NCBI GenBank assembly: GCA_949127925.1
Contig: CASBQX010000345.1
Coordinates: forward strand, 1-15,117
Source of the DNA: Synechococcales cyanobacterium PMM_0002
GTDB taxonomy: Bacteria; Cyanobacteriota; Cyanobacteriia; Elainellales; Elainellaceae
DNA length: 15,117 nt
Direction: 5' to 3'
Part shown: positions 1 through 6,780 of the stretch, piece by piece
Position numbering within the stretch: the first letter of the stretch is position 1
Layout of the letters: each line of letters starts with the position of its first letter
Notes under the pieces: model-generated
The model's database searches: none
Told to the model about the DNA's origin: nothing
The model's input: only the letters and a program-made list of their open reading frames with translations
Program-made: the position numbers and the translations under genes

Positions 1-145
1 CAGGAGCTGGATCTGGAATTCCAGGAGAATGGATTGAGGTGTATCGCTACTATCTCTGCTTCTGGGCTATCTCACCCTAGGACGTCCCTGCTATGCTCAC
101 CCAATCGTTTCCTCATGCGCTCGCTCCCCTATTTCCCCTCATGCC

Positions 146-922
146 GTGACCGTTCTGACTTCAGGCTCTCCGCTTCGACCCTGGCAACGTATGCAAACTC
201 TGGAGGGGCATACCTCGTGGGTGCGGGCGATCGCCTTTAGCCCCGATGGCGGCACGCTGTTTTCTGGTGGCCAAGATCAAACGGTGCGGCTGTGGCCGCT
301 AAGTCTGCTGGCGGCAAGTGCTGGGGAGAATAGACGCGAGCACAGTCAGCCCCAGAGCAGCCAGCCCCAGATCAAGCCGCCCCAGATTAACCAATCCCAG
401 ATTAACCAGTCCCAGATCAACAGCACGATTCTGACGCAGCATGACCATTGGGTGCTAGCGCTGGCGTGTAGTCCTGACGGTACTCTGCTGGCCACAGCCA
501 GCCGCGATCAAACCATTGGCCGTTGGCAATGGCAAGACCGCCAAGGCTATCCCCGCCTTACAGCACACACAGCCGAAGTGACGGCGATCGCCATTAGTCC
601 CAATGGTCAACTTTTGGCGAGCGCCAGCGCCGACTCTACCGTTAAGCTGTGGAAACTCCGCAGTGGCCGCTTAGTGCATACGTTTACGGCCCATGAGAAT
701 GCGGTCAATGCGGTGGCCTTTAGCCCTGATGGTAGACTGCTGGCCTCGGCGGGCAGCGATCGCACCATTCGCCTCTGGAATCTGAACACGGGTGCGTTAG
801 CAGATACCCTAACGGGTCATGCCGGATGGGTGTGGGCGATCGCCTTTAGCCCCGACAGCCAGACCCTCGTCAGCGGCAGTTGGGATAGCACCATCAAACT
901 CTGGCAACGAGAGGCGCGTTGA
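146..922 (+). CDS. WD40-repeat protein, about five blades
   Basis: This encodes a 258-residue protein made almost only of WD40 repeats, a scaffold fold for protein-protein contacts. Five repeats are visible at about residues 17-51, 95-130, 137-172, 178-213 and 220-255, each with a GH or AH start, an 'AFSPDG'-type turn and an LW end (e.g. TVRLW, TVKLW, TIRLW, TIKLW). A Gln/Asn-rich insert (residues about 66-95) separates blades 1 and 2. Five blades are fewer than the usual seven, so the protein may dimerise, be degenerate or lack its start. The first standard start is GTG at 146; ATG at 191 is the alternative. The frame stays open upstream to a TGA at 35-37 and reads like a signal peptide without a start codon (see findings). 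Partner and pathway cannot be read from the sequence. It converges on ilvD. Confidence 0.85.
   Translation: MTVLTSGSPLRPWQRMQTLEGHTSWVRAIAFSPDGGTLFSGGQDQTVRLWPLSLLAASAGENRREHSQPQSSQPQIKPPQINQSQINQSQINSTILTQHDHWVLALACSPDGTLLATASRDQTIGRWQWQDRQGYPRLTAHTAEVTAIAISPNGQLLASASADSTVKLWKLRSGRLVHTFTAHENAVNAVAFSPDGRLLASAGSDRTIRLWNLNTGALADTLTGHAGWVWAIAFSPDSQTLVSGSWDSTIKLWQREAR
347..421 (+). repeat. Five 15-bp tandem units inside the WD40 gene
   Basis: Five imperfect 15-bp units (starts 347, 362, 377, 392, 407) follow the pattern CAGCCCCAGATCAAC with drift. The last three are closest to each other. They encode a Q-x-Q-I-N type pentapeptide run (QPQIK, PPQIN, QSQIN, QSQIN) in the loop between the first and second WD40 blades. 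The unit length keeps the reading frame, so copy number can change without breaking the gene. Confidence 0.85.
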
Positions 923-963
923 CTGACATCAAATTAAATGGCCATAAGGGAATATACGTTTGC

Positions 964-987
964 AGGGGCGGTTCGCGAACCGCCCCT
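964..987. repeat. Perfect 24-bp GC-rich palindrome between convergent genes
   Basis: The left arm is AGGGGCGGTTCG and the right arm is its exact reverse complement, with no spacer. It lies 41 bp after the WD40 stop and 43 bp before the ilvD stop, where transcripts from both sides would end. There is no T-run on either strand, so it is not a canonical intrinsic terminator. It more resembles the dispersed GGGGCGG/CCGCCCC palindromes common in cyanobacterial spacers. A role in 3'-end protection or bidirectional termination is inferred. Confidence 0.7.
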
Positions 988-1030
988 ACGCCAGACATTG
1001 GACTACTCCACTAATCTGTCTAGATTGGCC

Positions 1031-2716
1031 TTAGAACAGATCGAGATCTGTGACCGCACCCACGCTGCTGGACGATACAAGCTTGGCATATTTTGCCAGT
1101 ACGCCCTTGGTATAGCGCGGCTGGGGCGGTTGCCACTGGGCGCGTCGCTGCGCCAGCTCCTCGTCCGATACATTCACCTGCAACAGTCGAGCATCGGCAT
1201 CAATCGTCACACTGTCGCCTTCATGCACTAAGGCAATGGTGCCACCGACAAACGCTTCCGGAGCGACATGCCCCACCACCATGCCGTAGGTGCCGCCCGA
1301 AAACCGACCATCGGTAATTAGCCCTACTGAATCGCCCAAGCCTGCGCCAATAATGGCAGAGGTAGGAGCTAGCATTTCGCGCATTCCAGGGCCACCTTTG
1401 GGTCCCTCATAGCGAATCACAAGCACATCGCCCGCCGTTACCTTGCCAGCCAAAATAGCGTCCAGGCAGTCTTCTTCCGACTCAAACACGCGGGCTGGCC
1501 CGGTAATACTGCGCTTTTTGATCCCCGTTAGCTTGGCCACTGACCCATCTGGAGCCAGATTGCCCCGCAAGATGCCCAAGTGTCCCTGTGGGTACATCGG
1601 ATTGTTCCAGGGACGAATCACGTCCTGGTCGGGGCGAGGGGCATCGGGTATGTCGTTTAGCCGTTCGGCGATGCTGTCTCCGGTGATGGTGAGGCAGTCG
1701 CCGTGCAGCAGGCCGTGGCTGAGCAGCATTTTCATCACCTGGGGAATGCCTCCGGCTTTGTGCAAATCGGTGGCGACGTAGCGACCTGATGGTTTGAGGT
1801 CACACAGCACCGGAATGCGGGCGCGAATGGCTTCAAAATCATCGAGCACTAGGGGCACTCCGGCAGAGTAGGCGATCGCCAAAAAGTGCAGCACCGCATT
1901 GGTAGACCCACCGACCGCCATGACCACGGCGATCGCATTCTCAATTGATTTGCGCGTGATAATGTCGCGCGGGCACAGGTTTTTGCGAATCGCCTCTACC
2001 AATACCTGGCCCGCCAGCGCCGTGTTTTCTGCCTTCTCAGCATCTTCTGCCGCCATCGTAGACGAATACATCAGGCTCATGCCCATCGCTTCAAACGCCG
2101 ACGACATGGTGTTAGCCGTATACATGCCGCCGCAGGAACCCGCCCCAGGGCAAGCATTCCGCTCCACCGACATGAGCCGCACCTCGTCGATCCGACCCGC
2201 ACTATATTGCCCAACGGCCTCAAACGAACTCACTACCGTCAAATCTTCGCCATCTATATGCCCTGGCTTGATCGTGCCGCCGTAGACAAACAAGGCAGGA
2301 ATATTCATTCTCGCCATGGCAATCATGGCACCCGGCATATTCTTATCACAGCCGCCAATGGCCAAGACGCCATCCATACTCTGGGCACTGCACGCTGTTT
2401 CAATCGAGTCGGCAATCACATCGCGCGATACCAGAGAGTATTTCATCCCCTCCGTCCCCATCGAAATCCCATCGCTGACCGTAATGGTGCCAAATACTTG
2501 AGGCATCCCTCCAGCCGCCCGAATCCCTGCCTCGGCCTGGATGGCTAACGGCGCAATGCCCATATTGCAAGGCGTAATTGTGCTGTGGGCACTGGCCACT
2601 CCCACAATGGGTTTTTTAAAATCTTCATCCTGAAATCCAACTGCGCGTAGCATGGCACGGTTGGGGCTGCGCTGTACACCTTGGGTTACAGCCTGACTTC
2701 TGGTATTCTCAGACAT
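1031..2716 (-). CDS. ilvD: Dihydroxy-acid dehydratase
   Basis: IlvD converts 2,3-dihydroxy-isovalerate and 2,3-dihydroxy-3-methylvalerate to the 2-oxo acids that lead to valine, leucine (and pantothenate) and isoleucine. From ATG at 2716 the protein has 561 residues, the normal family length. Seen in the sequence: the Fe-S ligand cysteines C50 (TITPCNMGI), C123 (GGCDKNMPG) and C195 (GAGSCGGMYTANTM), and the metal-site residues D82 (TVSDGIS), D124 and K125, the last being the lysine that is carbamylated in this family. The C-terminal part contains GRFSGGTYGMVVGHVAPEA, also typical. The frame extends to a possible start at 2812 (32 extra residues), but the start at 2716 has a GAGGA-type ribosome site about 10 nt upstream, and the extension does not look conserved. 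It is probably monocistronic, converging on the WD40 gene and divergent from the pentapeptide gene. Confidence 0.96.
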   Translation of the reverse strand: MSENTRSQAVTQGVQRSPNRAMLRAVGFQDEDFKKPIVGVASAHSTITPCNMGIAPLAIQAEAGIRAAGGMPQVFGTITVSDGISMGTEGMKYSLVSRDVIADSIETACSAQSMDGVLAIGGCDKNMPGAMIAMARMNIPALFVYGGTIKPGHIDGEDLTVVSSFEAVGQYSAGRIDEVRLMSVERNACPGAGSCGGMYTANTMSSAFEAMGMSLMYSSTMAAEDAEKAENTALAGQVLVEAIRKNLCPRDIITRKSIENAIAVVMAVGGSTNAVLHFLAIAYSAGVPLVLDDFEAIRARIPVLCDLKPSGRYVATDLHKAGGIPQVMKMLLSHGLLHGDCLTITGDSIAERLNDIPDAPRPDQDVIRPWNNPMYPQGHLGILRGNLAPDGSVAKLTGIKKRSITGPARVFESEEDCLDAILAGKVTAGDVLVIRYEGPKGGPGMREMLAPTSAIIGAGLGDSVGLITDGRFSGGTYGMVVGHVAPEAFVGGTIALVHEGDSVTIDADARLLQVNVSDEELAQRRAQWQPPQPRYTKGVLAKYAKLVSSSSVGAVTDLDLF

Positions 2717-2959
2717 TCTGTAGCGTTCCTCAACGATATATGGAAGGGGATATTCAGCGCGCCTATTCACGTCTGGGCTGAGTTCAATCAACGTGAGGCA
2801 GGCAGCCCCCAAGACATTGCATAGGACTTTATTTTCTCAAACTCCCAAGCCCTTTTAGACAATAGTTTTCATTTTAAGGTGGGTTGCAATCTATTAATGG
2901 CATCTAACCCCAGCGAGAATTACGATTAGAAAGACTGCGGAACGTAAAAATCAGGAATC

Positions 2960-2987
2960 TTGACAGTCTTGTTTTACGCTGTAGAGA
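2960..2987 (+). promoter_or_regulatory. Possible sigma-70 promoter of the pentapeptide gene
   Basis: A perfect TTGACA (2960-2965) is followed after 16 bp by TAGAGA (2982-2987), a weak -10 match. The rest of the ilvD-pentapeptide spacer (2717-3074) holds both genes' control regions, but I see no convincing ilvD promoter, riboswitch or attenuator in it. Transcription would begin near 2994, giving a leader of about 80 nt. Confidence 0.35.
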
Positions 2988-3074
2988 GGGAGCATCGACA
3001 GGTTTTCTAAAAAATGCGGATTGCCCACATATTCAGGGGAATTCTATAACGATGAGCCACCCATCACAGCCACA

Positions 3075-3938
3075 ATGACCAACCCCATGAATGTTGATGA
3101 ACTGCTTAGTCATTATGCAGCAGGTAAACGAGATTTTCGAGAAATTGATTTCACCGGAATTGATCTAAGGGGAGTCAACTTAAGCGAAGCTAACCTGCGT
3201 CGAGCCAATTTGAGTCAGGCAAACTTACGGGGAGCCGACCTGAGGCTAGCCAATTTGCGAGAAGTGGTCTTGGTCAATGCCGACTTAAGTGAAGCTGATC
3301 TGACCCAGGCAAATTTGATTGGAGCAGAGATGCATCAGGTTAACTTGATGGATGCGAATCTGACGGAAGTGGGGTTGAGAGGGGCTAAGCTAACGGATGC
3401 TAACCTCAGTCGAGCGATATTGGTGGGAGCCAACCTGGCAGAAGCCATGCTTGATCGAGCGATCTTGGTCGATGCCAACTTGAGTGAAGCGGTCTTAACT
3501 CGCTCTAGACTGGTGGCTGCCAATCTAACGCGAGCTATTTTGGAAAACGCTAATCTCACCAATGCCAGTTTGAATGAAGCTGTGCTGGAGAACGCTAACC
3601 TAACGGCGGCAATTCTGCATGGAGCCAGCTTAGAAGAAGCCAACCTGCGCGCAGCTGACATGAGCCGTGCCCGCATTATGAGTGCCAATCTCACCAATGC
3701 TGATCTGAGCCAAGCTAACCTGCGAGGCGCAAACCTGAGCTGGACGTCGCTGCGGGGCGCTAACCTCCACAAGGCCAACCTGTACCGTGCCAAGCTCAAC
3801 TGGGCAAATCTTAGCGAAGCAGACCTGAGCGAAGCGGTCTTGCTTAATGCAAAAATTGCCCAAGTCAATTTCCATAACGCTAATTTATCCAGAGCTATCA
3901 TGCCGGATGGAGCTGGGTGGGAATCACAAAGGGCTTGA
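3075..3938 (+). CDS. Pentapeptide-repeat protein
   Basis: From ATG at 3075 this is a 287-residue protein. It starts with a short helical cap (MNVDELLSHYAAGKRDF) and is then almost entirely A(D/N)LXX pentapeptide repeats, such as ANLSQ, ANLRG, ADLSE and ANLTN, running nearly to the C-terminus. This pattern folds into a right-handed quadrilateral beta-helix. No transmembrane span, signal peptide or enzymatic domain is visible. Such proteins are very common in cyanobacteria and most have no known role; the long plain helix does not by itself imply gyrase protection. The start is uncertain: a longer TTG start at 3021 (305 residues) and ATG at 3087 (283 residues) share the frame, and none of the three has a good ribosome site. 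A mini-ORF with an AGGGGA site overlaps the 3075 start by ATGA. It converges on hmpF with a 67-bp spacer and no clear terminator. Confidence 0.88.
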   Translation: MTNPMNVDELLSHYAAGKRDFREIDFTGIDLRGVNLSEANLRRANLSQANLRGADLRLANLREVVLVNADLSEADLTQANLIGAEMHQVNLMDANLTEVGLRGAKLTDANLSRAILVGANLAEAMLDRAILVDANLSEAVLTRSRLVAANLTRAILENANLTNASLNEAVLENANLTAAILHGASLEEANLRAADMSRARIMSANLTNADLSQANLRGANLSWTSLRGANLHKANLYRAKLNWANLSEADLSEAVLLNAKIAQVNFHNANLSRAIMPDGAGWESQRA

Positions 3939-4005
3939 CTTCTGGCACCAAAAGGGCACGGAAAACCAAGCCGTAAACACAGATTTTATCCCTGCCATGG
4001 GGGTC

Positions 4006-5772
4006 TCACGCCACAAACTCGGGTGTCCGGTTTTCCGAAAGGCTCATGATGGTCTGACGCATTTCAGCGATCGCCTGAAGTTGAAAATCGCTAGCTTCTT
4101 GGAACTGAGCCATCATCTGGGCGATCGCATCCAGCTTCTCTCTCAACCCACTAGCGCTCTCTTGCATCAGTTGGAGCGACTCTTGATAGGCATTAACTCG
4201 ACCCCACAGCTCACCCGTTGAGGCTTTTTGCTCTAGCAGTTCACGCTCCCAGCGTTTGACTTCCTGCCATCGAGACTCTTGCTCTCCCTGCTGCTGGTCT
4301 ACAGCCCCCTGCGTTTGATCCAGCTCTTGCTGTAGAACCTGCACCTGTGCCTGAGCCTGCCGAATCGCCTCGGCTAGCTCTTGCCGCAAAACATCTAGCT
4401 GATTTAAGACAGGAGCAATATCAATGTCTTGCCCTTGTTCATTGCCTGTTGTATTGCCTCGTCGTTTGTTCAAGACGAGCTGATGTTGTTTTAAGACATC
4501 TCGGCGCTCTTGCAGATTGCGCCGCTGCCCCACCAGCGTTTCATTCAGCATTTTGTAACGATCTTGCTCGTCCGCCAGCTCTGACTCTATCCGCAGGCGA
4601 TCGTATTCGCTCGCTCCTTGAATCTGCTGACTCACCTCATTGATCGTATCTTGTTGCAGGGTCAGCTCTTCTTCCTGGCTGTTGACAAAACGAGAAACCT
4701 TTTCCAGATCTCCCTCCAAATCTCGAACCACGGTTTCTAACACTTCTAGAGACATTTTCTCTAGAGCCTCTCGATCGACCTTTGTCCCAATTTTGACCCG
4801 GTCAGAGGTCTCTGCCAGGTAGCAGAACTGCTGATGCAGGCTATCTTGCTTTTGTAGCTGAGTCACCAACGCTTGAGCATATTCTTGCTTTAGCTCCAGC
4901 GCTTTTTGACGAGCACTCAGTTCACATTTCAGATTCTCTAGGTGCGTTTGGGCTTGCTGCCACTCTTGCCAACGCATTTCAAACTCTTGCACTCTCTGGT
5001 CTAAATCCGTCTGAGTTTGCTGGGCAGAGGTTCGCTGCTGCTCTAAACTTTGTCCATGTTGTTCGATCACATGCTGCCGTTGAGACAGCAGGTCAAATGA
5101 GAGATTGAGCTGTTCGCGGACTGCTTCCGTTGGGGCAATGGCTCCCGATAGCCGATTCAGTAGCTCCTGAATTTCTTGAGCCTTGGCATCATCTAGGACA
5201 GAGGCTTGAGATACCTGATTAAACTGCACTTGCTGCTCTTTCAGCTGGCTCATTTGCCCCTGGAGCTGTGCCCATGCCCCTTCTAATTCTTGGCTCTTGC
5301 GCTCAAATTCGCTGCGCAGCCTGTCCACATCTTGGCGATCGGTCTCAATCTCTTGGCGCTGTTGCTCTAACCGCTCAAAATCCTCTTCCATTTGCTGGAG
5401 CTGTTCTTGTCGGGCTTCCATCTCCAGCTCTCGACGGTTCAGCTCCTGGCTCTGATAGGTTAAAGACTGCTTCCACTGCTCAATTTCATCTTCTTGCGTT
5501 TTAGATTTCTCTTGAAATCGAGAGAAGTTTTGCAAAATTTTGACCAGCTGCATCCCAGCTTCAGAGTGGCGCTGCACCTGCCGGTTGCCGCTCAGCTCCA
5601 CCATAACCAGGATGCCAGCCATATAGTTAGAATCATCTGGAGCAGGAACGCTTTCATCGCCCTGTACAGCACTCCAGCTATTTTCGGAGCGCTGACAGGC
5701 TAGCAGCTTCAGCTCAGCCTTGCTGCTGCCAAGCACTCTTTTTTCTCTCTTGACTTCCGCTAGATACAGCAC
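4006..5772 (-). CDS. hmpF: Pilus motility taxis protein HmpF-like, long coiled coil
   Basis: The 588-residue product has a short N-terminal globular region (residues 1-85, starting MLYLAEVKRE, with LKLLACQR) followed by about 480 residues of nearly continuous heptad-like, Gln/Glu/Leu-rich sequence. This is a long coiled coil with no transmembrane segment. From memory, the N-terminal block and the EEDFERLEQQRQEIE-type stretch match HmpF of filamentous cyanobacteria. Location supports this: in Nostoc punctiforme hmpF lies next to the hmp chemotaxis-like genes. There HmpF localises dynamically to cell poles, activates type IV pilus motors and is needed for directional gliding. The start is GTG at 5772, with a GAGG ribosome site (5784-5781) 8 nt upstream. 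A 13-bp tandem duplication abuts that site. The gene is divergent from hmpA across a 1-kb spacer. A generic coiled-coil/SMC-like protein is the alternative, less likely given the context. Confidence 0.87.
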   Translation of the reverse strand: MLYLAEVKREKRVLGSSKAELKLLACQRSENSWSAVQGDESVPAPDDSNYMAGILVMVELSGNRQVQRHSEAGMQLVKILQNFSRFQEKSKTQEDEIEQWKQSLTYQSQELNRRELEMEARQEQLQQMEEDFERLEQQRQEIETDRQDVDRLRSEFERKSQELEGAWAQLQGQMSQLKEQQVQFNQVSQASVLDDAKAQEIQELLNRLSGAIAPTEAVREQLNLSFDLLSQRQHVIEQHGQSLEQQRTSAQQTQTDLDQRVQEFEMRWQEWQQAQTHLENLKCELSARQKALELKQEYAQALVTQLQKQDSLHQQFCYLAETSDRVKIGTKVDREALEKMSLEVLETVVRDLEGDLEKVSRFVNSQEEELTLQQDTINEVSQQIQGASEYDRLRIESELADEQDRYKMLNETLVGQRRNLQERRDVLKQHQLVLNKRRGNTTGNEQGQDIDIAPVLNQLDVLRQELAEAIRQAQAQVQVLQQELDQTQGAVDQQQGEQESRWQEVKRWERELLEQKASTGELWGRVNAYQESLQLMQESASGLREKLDAIAQMMAQFQEASDFQLQAIAEMRQTIMSLSENRTPEFVA

Positions 5773-5789
5773 GCCGATATCCTCTTCTG

Positions 5790-5815
5790 TGTCTATGCTC
5801 AGTGTCTATGCTCAG
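5790..5815 (-). repeat. Perfect 13-bp tandem duplication before hmpF
   Basis: TGTCTATGCTCAG occurs twice head to tail (5790-5802 and 5803-5815). On the hmpF strand it lies directly upstream of the AGAAGAGG ribosome site, probably in the 5' leader. It could be a recent slippage duplication or a doubled binding site. Confidence 0.8.
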
Positions 5816-5900
5816 TTCACGACAGATTTTAGCGCGTTCTCCTAGTTTGAGGCTGCGATCGCGTTTGCTATCAGCCCTCGATCGGTTGGTGGCCAAATCA

Positions 5901-5916
5901 GAGGTACAGTTACCTC
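5901..5916. promoter_or_regulatory. Inverted repeat GAGGTA-N4-TACCTC
   Basis: Perfect 6-bp arms with a CAGT spacer, 129 bp upstream of the hmpF start. The size fits a dimeric regulator's operator. The GTA-N4-TAC core has the wrong spacing for an NtcA site (GTA-N8-TAC). Confidence 0.35.
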
Positions 5917-5999
5917 AGAAACATCGGACTGAGAGCGATCGCCCGATCCACTCGCTGTTCGCGTTTGAGTACAGGGTATAACAGGTGCGCCTAACAATA

Positions 6000-6015
6000 C
6001 TCTACTTCTCTACTT
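6000..6015. repeat. 8-bp tandem repeat CTCTACTT x2
   Basis: Two perfect head-to-tail copies of CTCTACTT, followed by AAGGAG, in the hmpF-hmpA spacer. Function unknown; possibly only slippage. Confidence 0.6.
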
Positions 6016-6052
6016 AAGGAGCAGAGGGTTCAGTCAGTCAAGCATTTTGCCT

Positions 6053-6074
6053 TTTCCGATCACCTTTCCGATCA
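6053..6074. repeat. Direct repeat TTTCCGATCA x2, 12-bp period
   Basis: TTTCCGATCA at 6053-6062 and 6065-6074, separated by CC. One of several short direct repeats in this spacer. Function unknown. Confidence 0.6.
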
Positions 6075-6188
6075 AATGTAGCACCATCACCCCATCAAGG
6101 TGGCTAGAGAATCGCATATAGCTGCTCTACTTTATGTAAATCCAATAATTAAGTGCAGACTGATTACATGCAGCGGATACGAGGTGTG

Positions 6189-6317
6189 ATGTTTTTCAGT
6201 TTTTTGGATTATTTGTTGGCGAACAAAAAGAGCGGTGCGATCGCCTTGATCGCTGCTAACATCAGCTGTATTTCGCTAAGCGTCCTGATTTTGAAGAGTT
6301 TCAAGAGAGAGCTATAG
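6189..6317 (+). CDS. Candidate 42-residue single-helix membrane protein
   Basis: An ATG at 6189, preceded by GAGGTG (6181-6186), opens a 42-codon frame ending in TAG at 6315-6317. The product starts MFFSFLDYLLANKK, continues with a hydrophobic stretch of about 20 residues (SGAIALIAANISCISLSVLI, residues 15-34) and ends with a basic tail (KSFKREL). That layout, an amphipathic start, one membrane span and flanking lysines, is typical of real small membrane proteins. An in-frame ATG at 6168 would add 7 residues (49 total) but has a weaker ribosome site. I recognise no family. The case against it is short length, no sequence comparison available, and a promoter-like motif overlapping its 3' end. 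If real, it sits in the divergent hmp control region and might be a small partner of the motility apparatus; that role is a guess. Confidence 0.35.
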   Translation: MFFSFLDYLLANKKSGAIALIAANISCISLSVLILKSFKREL

Positions 6318-6318
6318 T
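6291..6318 (+). promoter_or_regulatory. Possible hmpA-operon promoter
   Basis: TTGAAG (6291-6296), a 16-bp spacer and TATAGT (6313-6318) form the best sigma-70-like pair I see in the spacer on this strand. It would start transcription near 6325 and give hmpA a leader of roughly 455 nt. TATAAT at 6380-6385, inside the 14-bp repeats, is an alternative -10 without a good -35. TATATA at 6742-6747 also lacks one. Confidence 0.35.
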
Positions 6319-6360
6319 AAAAAGACAGTGCAAGCTTTATCCGCAATTGCAGTGCTGCTT

Positions 6361-6402
6361 AACCGTATAGTCTGAACCGTATAATCTGAACCGTTTAATT
6401 TT
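6361..6402 (+). repeat. Three 14-bp tandem units AACCGTATARTCTG
   Basis: Units at 6361-6374 (AACCGTATAGTCTG), 6375-6388 (AACCGTATAATCTG) and 6389-6402 (AACCGTTTAATTTT) share AACCGT and drift at the 3' side. They lie upstream of hmpA. Their spacing and the embedded TATAAT suggest promoter or repressor-site duplication, but simple slippage is possible. Confidence 0.75.
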
Positions 6403-6429
6403 TGAAGAGACGAGAGTTCGAGGTTGAAC

Positions 6430-6476
6430 GGTGTCGAGATTGGTTGCTGGCGTTGACCAGAGGCGGTAGCGACACC
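6430..6476 (+). promoter_or_regulatory. Candidate hairpin in the hmpA leader
   Basis: GGTGTCG (6430-6436) pairs exactly with CGACACC (6470-6476). Inside the loop, CTGG (6447-6450) pairs with CCAG (6457-6460). A nested stem like this could fold in a long hmpA leader. The stems are short and no known RNA class is recognised. Confidence 0.25.
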
Positions 6477-6631
6477 CAATTAGGCAAACATCTGCGCTCA
6501 GGTAGTTTTTAGGCCGCTTTGTTTTTTTGCTTCAAGTTTCATCTGAGAAATATTCAGCCGCTCTGGCACCCTACCCAACTTTCAGTAATTTTGCTCAGAT
6601 CCTGTCTATTCCCTGAAGCAATCGGGGAATC

Positions 6632-6651
6632 CTAGATCAAAGCTAGATCAA
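6632..6651 (+). promoter_or_regulatory. Direct repeat CTAGATCAA x2, 11-bp period
   Basis: CTAGATCAA at 6632-6640 and 6643-6651, 130 bp before hmpA. The 11-bp period is about one helical turn, so both copies would face the same side of the DNA, as expected for a tandem activator or response-regulator site. The protein is unknown. Confidence 0.4.
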
Positions 6652-6780
6652 TCTAATTCCATCTCGACGCCTCCAGCCTTGACGATTAAGCCATAGAATC
6701 TGATAGTTTTTGTGGGTGCCTCGGGCTTAGACAGATTGGCTTATATATCTCAAATGTCTCCAGGAGAATAATTTGGCTGC

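Larger units (their letters stand above)
5773..6780. other. 1-kb divergent control region between hmpF and hmpA
   Basis: This long gene-poor spacer contains three HIP1 octamers, four clusters of short direct repeats, one dyad, a plausible plus-strand promoter, a candidate hairpin and a candidate 42-codon ORF, each listed separately. A T-rich stretch near 6521-6528 has no clear hairpin before it. I see no tRNA, known riboswitch or mobile element here. The region must carry the control signals of both divergent motility units. Confidence 0.6.

Noticed and set aside
34..240. 68-codon plus-strand frame at the left edge
   Set aside because: It overlaps the WD40 gene in another frame and its sequence has no coding character. 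I also cannot decide whether the first ~80 bases hold the tail of an upstream gene; a frame ending at TAG 78-80 is possible but unsupported.
2717..2812. 32-residue N-terminal extension of IlvD
   Set aside because: The family normally begins near MSENxRSQ. The ribosome site belongs to the 2716 start and the extension has no conserved feature.
3335..3901. Open minus-strand frame of 188 codons under the pentapeptide gene
   Set aside because: It is the mirror of the repetitive plus-strand codons (Leu/Ala/Arg-rich, no domain). The plus-strand A(D/N)LXX protein is clearly the real gene.
5714..5896. 60-codon minus-strand frame overlapping the hmpF start
   Set aside because: Arg/Ser-rich, out of frame with hmpF and covering its leader, with no family resemblance.
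5904..5913. NtcA nitrogen-control site
   Set aside because: The GTA/TAC halves are separated by 4 bases, not the 8 required, and no matching -10 element is at the right distance.
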